This document shows positions 41,516 to 43,153 of a DNA stretch of 43,153 nucleotides, one piece after another. The stretch lies in NCBI GenBank assembly GCA_945877115.1, contig CAMCQR010000011.1:1-43153 (forward strand), read 5' to 3'. This stretch comes from Synechococcus sp. UW140 (GTDB taxonomy: Bacteria > Cyanobacteriota > Cyanobacteriia > PCC-6307 > Cyanobiaceae). The notes beneath the pieces are model-generated. The model saw only the letters and a list, made by a program, of their open reading frames with translations, searched no databases and had not been told where the DNA came from. The position numbers were made by a program, and so were the translations under genes. Each line of letters starts with the position of its first letter. Within the stretch, counting starts at the first letter, position 1.

Positions 41516-43153
41516 GCCAACAGATCTTTCAGACCCTGCAGCGCGACCCGCGCACAAGCCCGCTGGCCAATAACGGCCAGGCACGGATCACCACGCTCGA
41601 CGACGACAACGCTCGCCGTGAGCTGGAGGGCGAACTGAGCACCTTCGTGTGTGACGGCCAGTACGGCCAGGCCATGGAGCGAATCCTGCAGAGCTACCTG
41701 TCCCAGCAGGGGCAGGCACGCCAGAACGCTGCCTGGGTGTCGGGGTTCTTTGGCAGCGGCAAGTCGCACCTGCAGAAGATGCTCGGCCACCTGTGGGCCA
41801 ACACCGAGGTGAGCCCCGGCAAGCGAGCCCGGGATCTGGTGCTGGAGCTCCCCGATGGGGTGAAGGCCCACTTCCGTGAGCTCGACACCCTTGCCGCCAG
41901 AAGTGGCAAACCGCTGATGGCCGCCAGCGGCGCCATGCCCTCGGGCGCCAAGGACGCCGTGCGCAAAACCGTCCTGGCGATCCTGCTCAAGGCGGTGGGC
42001 ATGCCCGAGAAGGTGCCCCAGGCGCGCTTCTGCTTCTGGCTGCGGGAGAAGGGTTACCTCGATGCGGTGCGCTCCGCAGTGGAAGCAGAAGGCAGCCGCT
42101 GGCTGGAAGAGCTCGACGAGCTCTACGTGAGCCCGCTGATCGCTGGCGCCGTGCTGGAGCAAGACCCGGACTATGCCGCCGGCAACCGTGAAGCGCGAGA
42201 CGTGATCCGCCAGCAATACCCCAACAGCGACAGCGACATCACCACCGCCGAGTTCGTGCAGCTGGCTCGCAAGGCGCTGGCGCCCGATGGCGGCGAGCTG
42301 CCCCACACGATGCTCGTGCTCGATGAGGTGCAGCAATACATCGGTGACTCCAACGACCGGGCCACCGACTTTGTGGAAGTTGCCGAGGCTGTTCAGGCTG
42401 AACTCGACAGCCGGGTGATGTTGGTGGCGTCTGGCCAGTCAGCCCTGTCGTCGGAAACCCCGCAGCTGCAAAAGCTCAAGGACCGCTTCCGCGTCACGGT
42501 GCAGCTGTCGGACACCGACGTGGAAACGGTGATCCGCAAGGTGATCCTGCAGAAACGTGCCGATGCACAGGCCGATGTGCAGCAGGTGCTGGAGGCCAAC
42601 GCCGGTGAGGTCTCCAAGCAGCTGGAAGGCAGCCTGATCAAGGAGCGATCAGAAGATCGCCAGGTGGCGGTGGCCGACTACCCGCTGCTACCCACGCGTC
42701 GGCGCTTCTGGGAGGAATGCTTCCGCAGCGTGGATGTGGCCGGCACCAACAGCCAGCTGCGCTCCCAGCTGCGGATCATCTTTGACGCCGTCAAGGACAT
42801 CGCCGAAGAAGACCTGGGCCGGGTGATCACCGGCGATGTGTTGTTCCAGGCGATGGGCCCAGACCTGGTGAACTCGGGCGTGCTGCTCAACGAGCTCAAC
42901 AACCGCATCGCCGGCCTCGATGACGGCAGTGAAGAAGGCAAGCTCAAGCAAAGCCTGTGCGGGCTGGCCTTCCTGATCAGCCGGCTGCCGCGTGAGCAGG
43001 GCGCCGACAAAGGGATTCGCGCCACGGCCCGCACCCTGGCCGATCTGATGGTGCCAGACCTGCGCAAGGACAGCGGCCCCCTGCGAAATCAAATCGCCGG
43101 CTTGCTGGAGGCGATGGCAGAAGACGGCACCTTGATGAAGGTGGGCGATCAGC
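41512..43153 (+). CDS. brxC: BREX P-loop ATPase BrxC (3' end outside window)
   Basis: BrxC (PglY-like) is a large AAA-type ATPase essential for BREX phage defence. The 547 codons present begin MSQQIFQTLQRDP. Walker A is VSGFFGSGKSHLQKML (GFFGSGKS at 78-85). Walker B is TMLVLDEVQQYIG with D271 and E272, followed by VMLVASGQSALSS as a sensor-like strand. The full protein is normally about 1200 residues, so more than half lies to the right, with pglX, pglZ and brxL expected beyond if the system is type 1. The ATG overlaps the brxB stop (ATGA). GC content is like the core genome and unlike the SGNH hydrolase. Confidence 0.9.
   Translation, partial: MSQQIFQTLQRDPRTSPLANNGQARITTLDDDNARRELEGELSTFVCDGQYGQAMERILQSYLSQQGQARQNAAWVSGFFGSGKSHLQKMLGHLWANTEVSPGKRARDLVLELPDGVKAHFRELDTLAARSGKPLMAASGAMPSGAKDAVRKTVLAILLKAVGMPEKVPQARFCFWLREKGYLDAVRSAVEAEGSRWLEELDELYVSPLIAGAVLEQDPDYAAGNREARDVIRQQYPNSDSDITTAEFVQLARKALAPDGGELPHTMLVLDEVQQYIGDSNDRATDFVEVAEAVQAELDSRVMLVASGQSALSSETPQLQKLKDRFRVTVQLSDTDVETVIRKVILQKRADAQADVQQVLEANAGEVSKQLEGSLIKERSEDRQVAVADYPLLPTRRRFWEECFRSVDVAGTNSQLRSQLRIIFDAVKDIAEEDLGRVITGDVLFQAMGPDLVNSGVLLNELNNRIAGLDDGSEEGKLKQSLCGLAFLISRLPREQGADKGIRATARTLADLMVPDLRKDSGPLRNQIAGLLEAMAEDGTLMKVGDQ

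Noticed and set aside
35973-43153. Second copy of the tRNA-Met 3' end (att site) in the island
   Set aside because: I looked for the T-arm/acceptor sequence downstream and did not see it within the window.
1-43153. CRISPR array or complete insertion sequence
   Set aside because: No regularly spaced direct repeats and no transposase domain were found.

Overview
This window looks like the chromosome of a GC-rich picocyanobacterium, probably of the Cyanobium/Synechococcus group. The main evidence is an allophycocyanin alpha-B gene (apcD), a PxcA/CemA-type protein, a Psb32-type TPM-domain protein, a CCB2/CCB4-type cytochrome b6f maturation factor, and several copies of the cyanobacterial octamer GCGATCGC. 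No ribosomal RNA, CRISPR array or complete insertion sequence was seen.

Positions 1-34700 are a compact housekeeping chromosome. On the left, cobN (minus strand, cut by the window edge) is divergent from ilvE-metH, so a cobalamin-making enzyme sits beside a cobalamin-using one; a third cobalamin gene, cobU, lies near 33.6 kb. Next come small conserved genes (DUF4090, an acidic protein, DUF2237), then a tightly overlapping chain gpsA-phzF-spoIID-Ap4A phosphorylase, a group 3 sigma factor and a J-domain protein. A gene-free kilobase (15.4-16.45 kb), rich in GAGAC/GTCTC sites and short repeats, precedes apcD and a large beta-helix protein on the minus strand. Then follow rlmD, pheT (minus), rpmG-rpsR-rnb, an FAD oxidoreductase (minus), metG-lptC, ccb (minus), psb32-pxcA-cobU-trmL and a LysM/M23 peptidase.

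From tRNA-Met (35.9 kb) to the right edge the window changes to an accessory island. It holds two antitoxin genes that look intact, each followed by a decayed PIN-domain toxin; a small 3' remnant of a pglZ gene; decayed sequence; a strikingly AT-rich secreted SGNH hydrolase; and a long perfect inverted repeat upstream of brxA-brxB-brxC, the start of a BREX phage-defence operon that runs off the window.

The pglZ remnant lies left of brxA, while the usual type 1 order places pglZ to the right of brxC. It therefore suggests an older defence locus that decayed at this tRNA, with a second BREX operon now beside it. The most useful leads are this layered defence island, the orphan pglZ-antitoxin junction, the toxin decay pattern, the brxA inverted repeat and the foreign SGNH hydrolase. 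Calls rest on reading motifs by eye; no database search was run.
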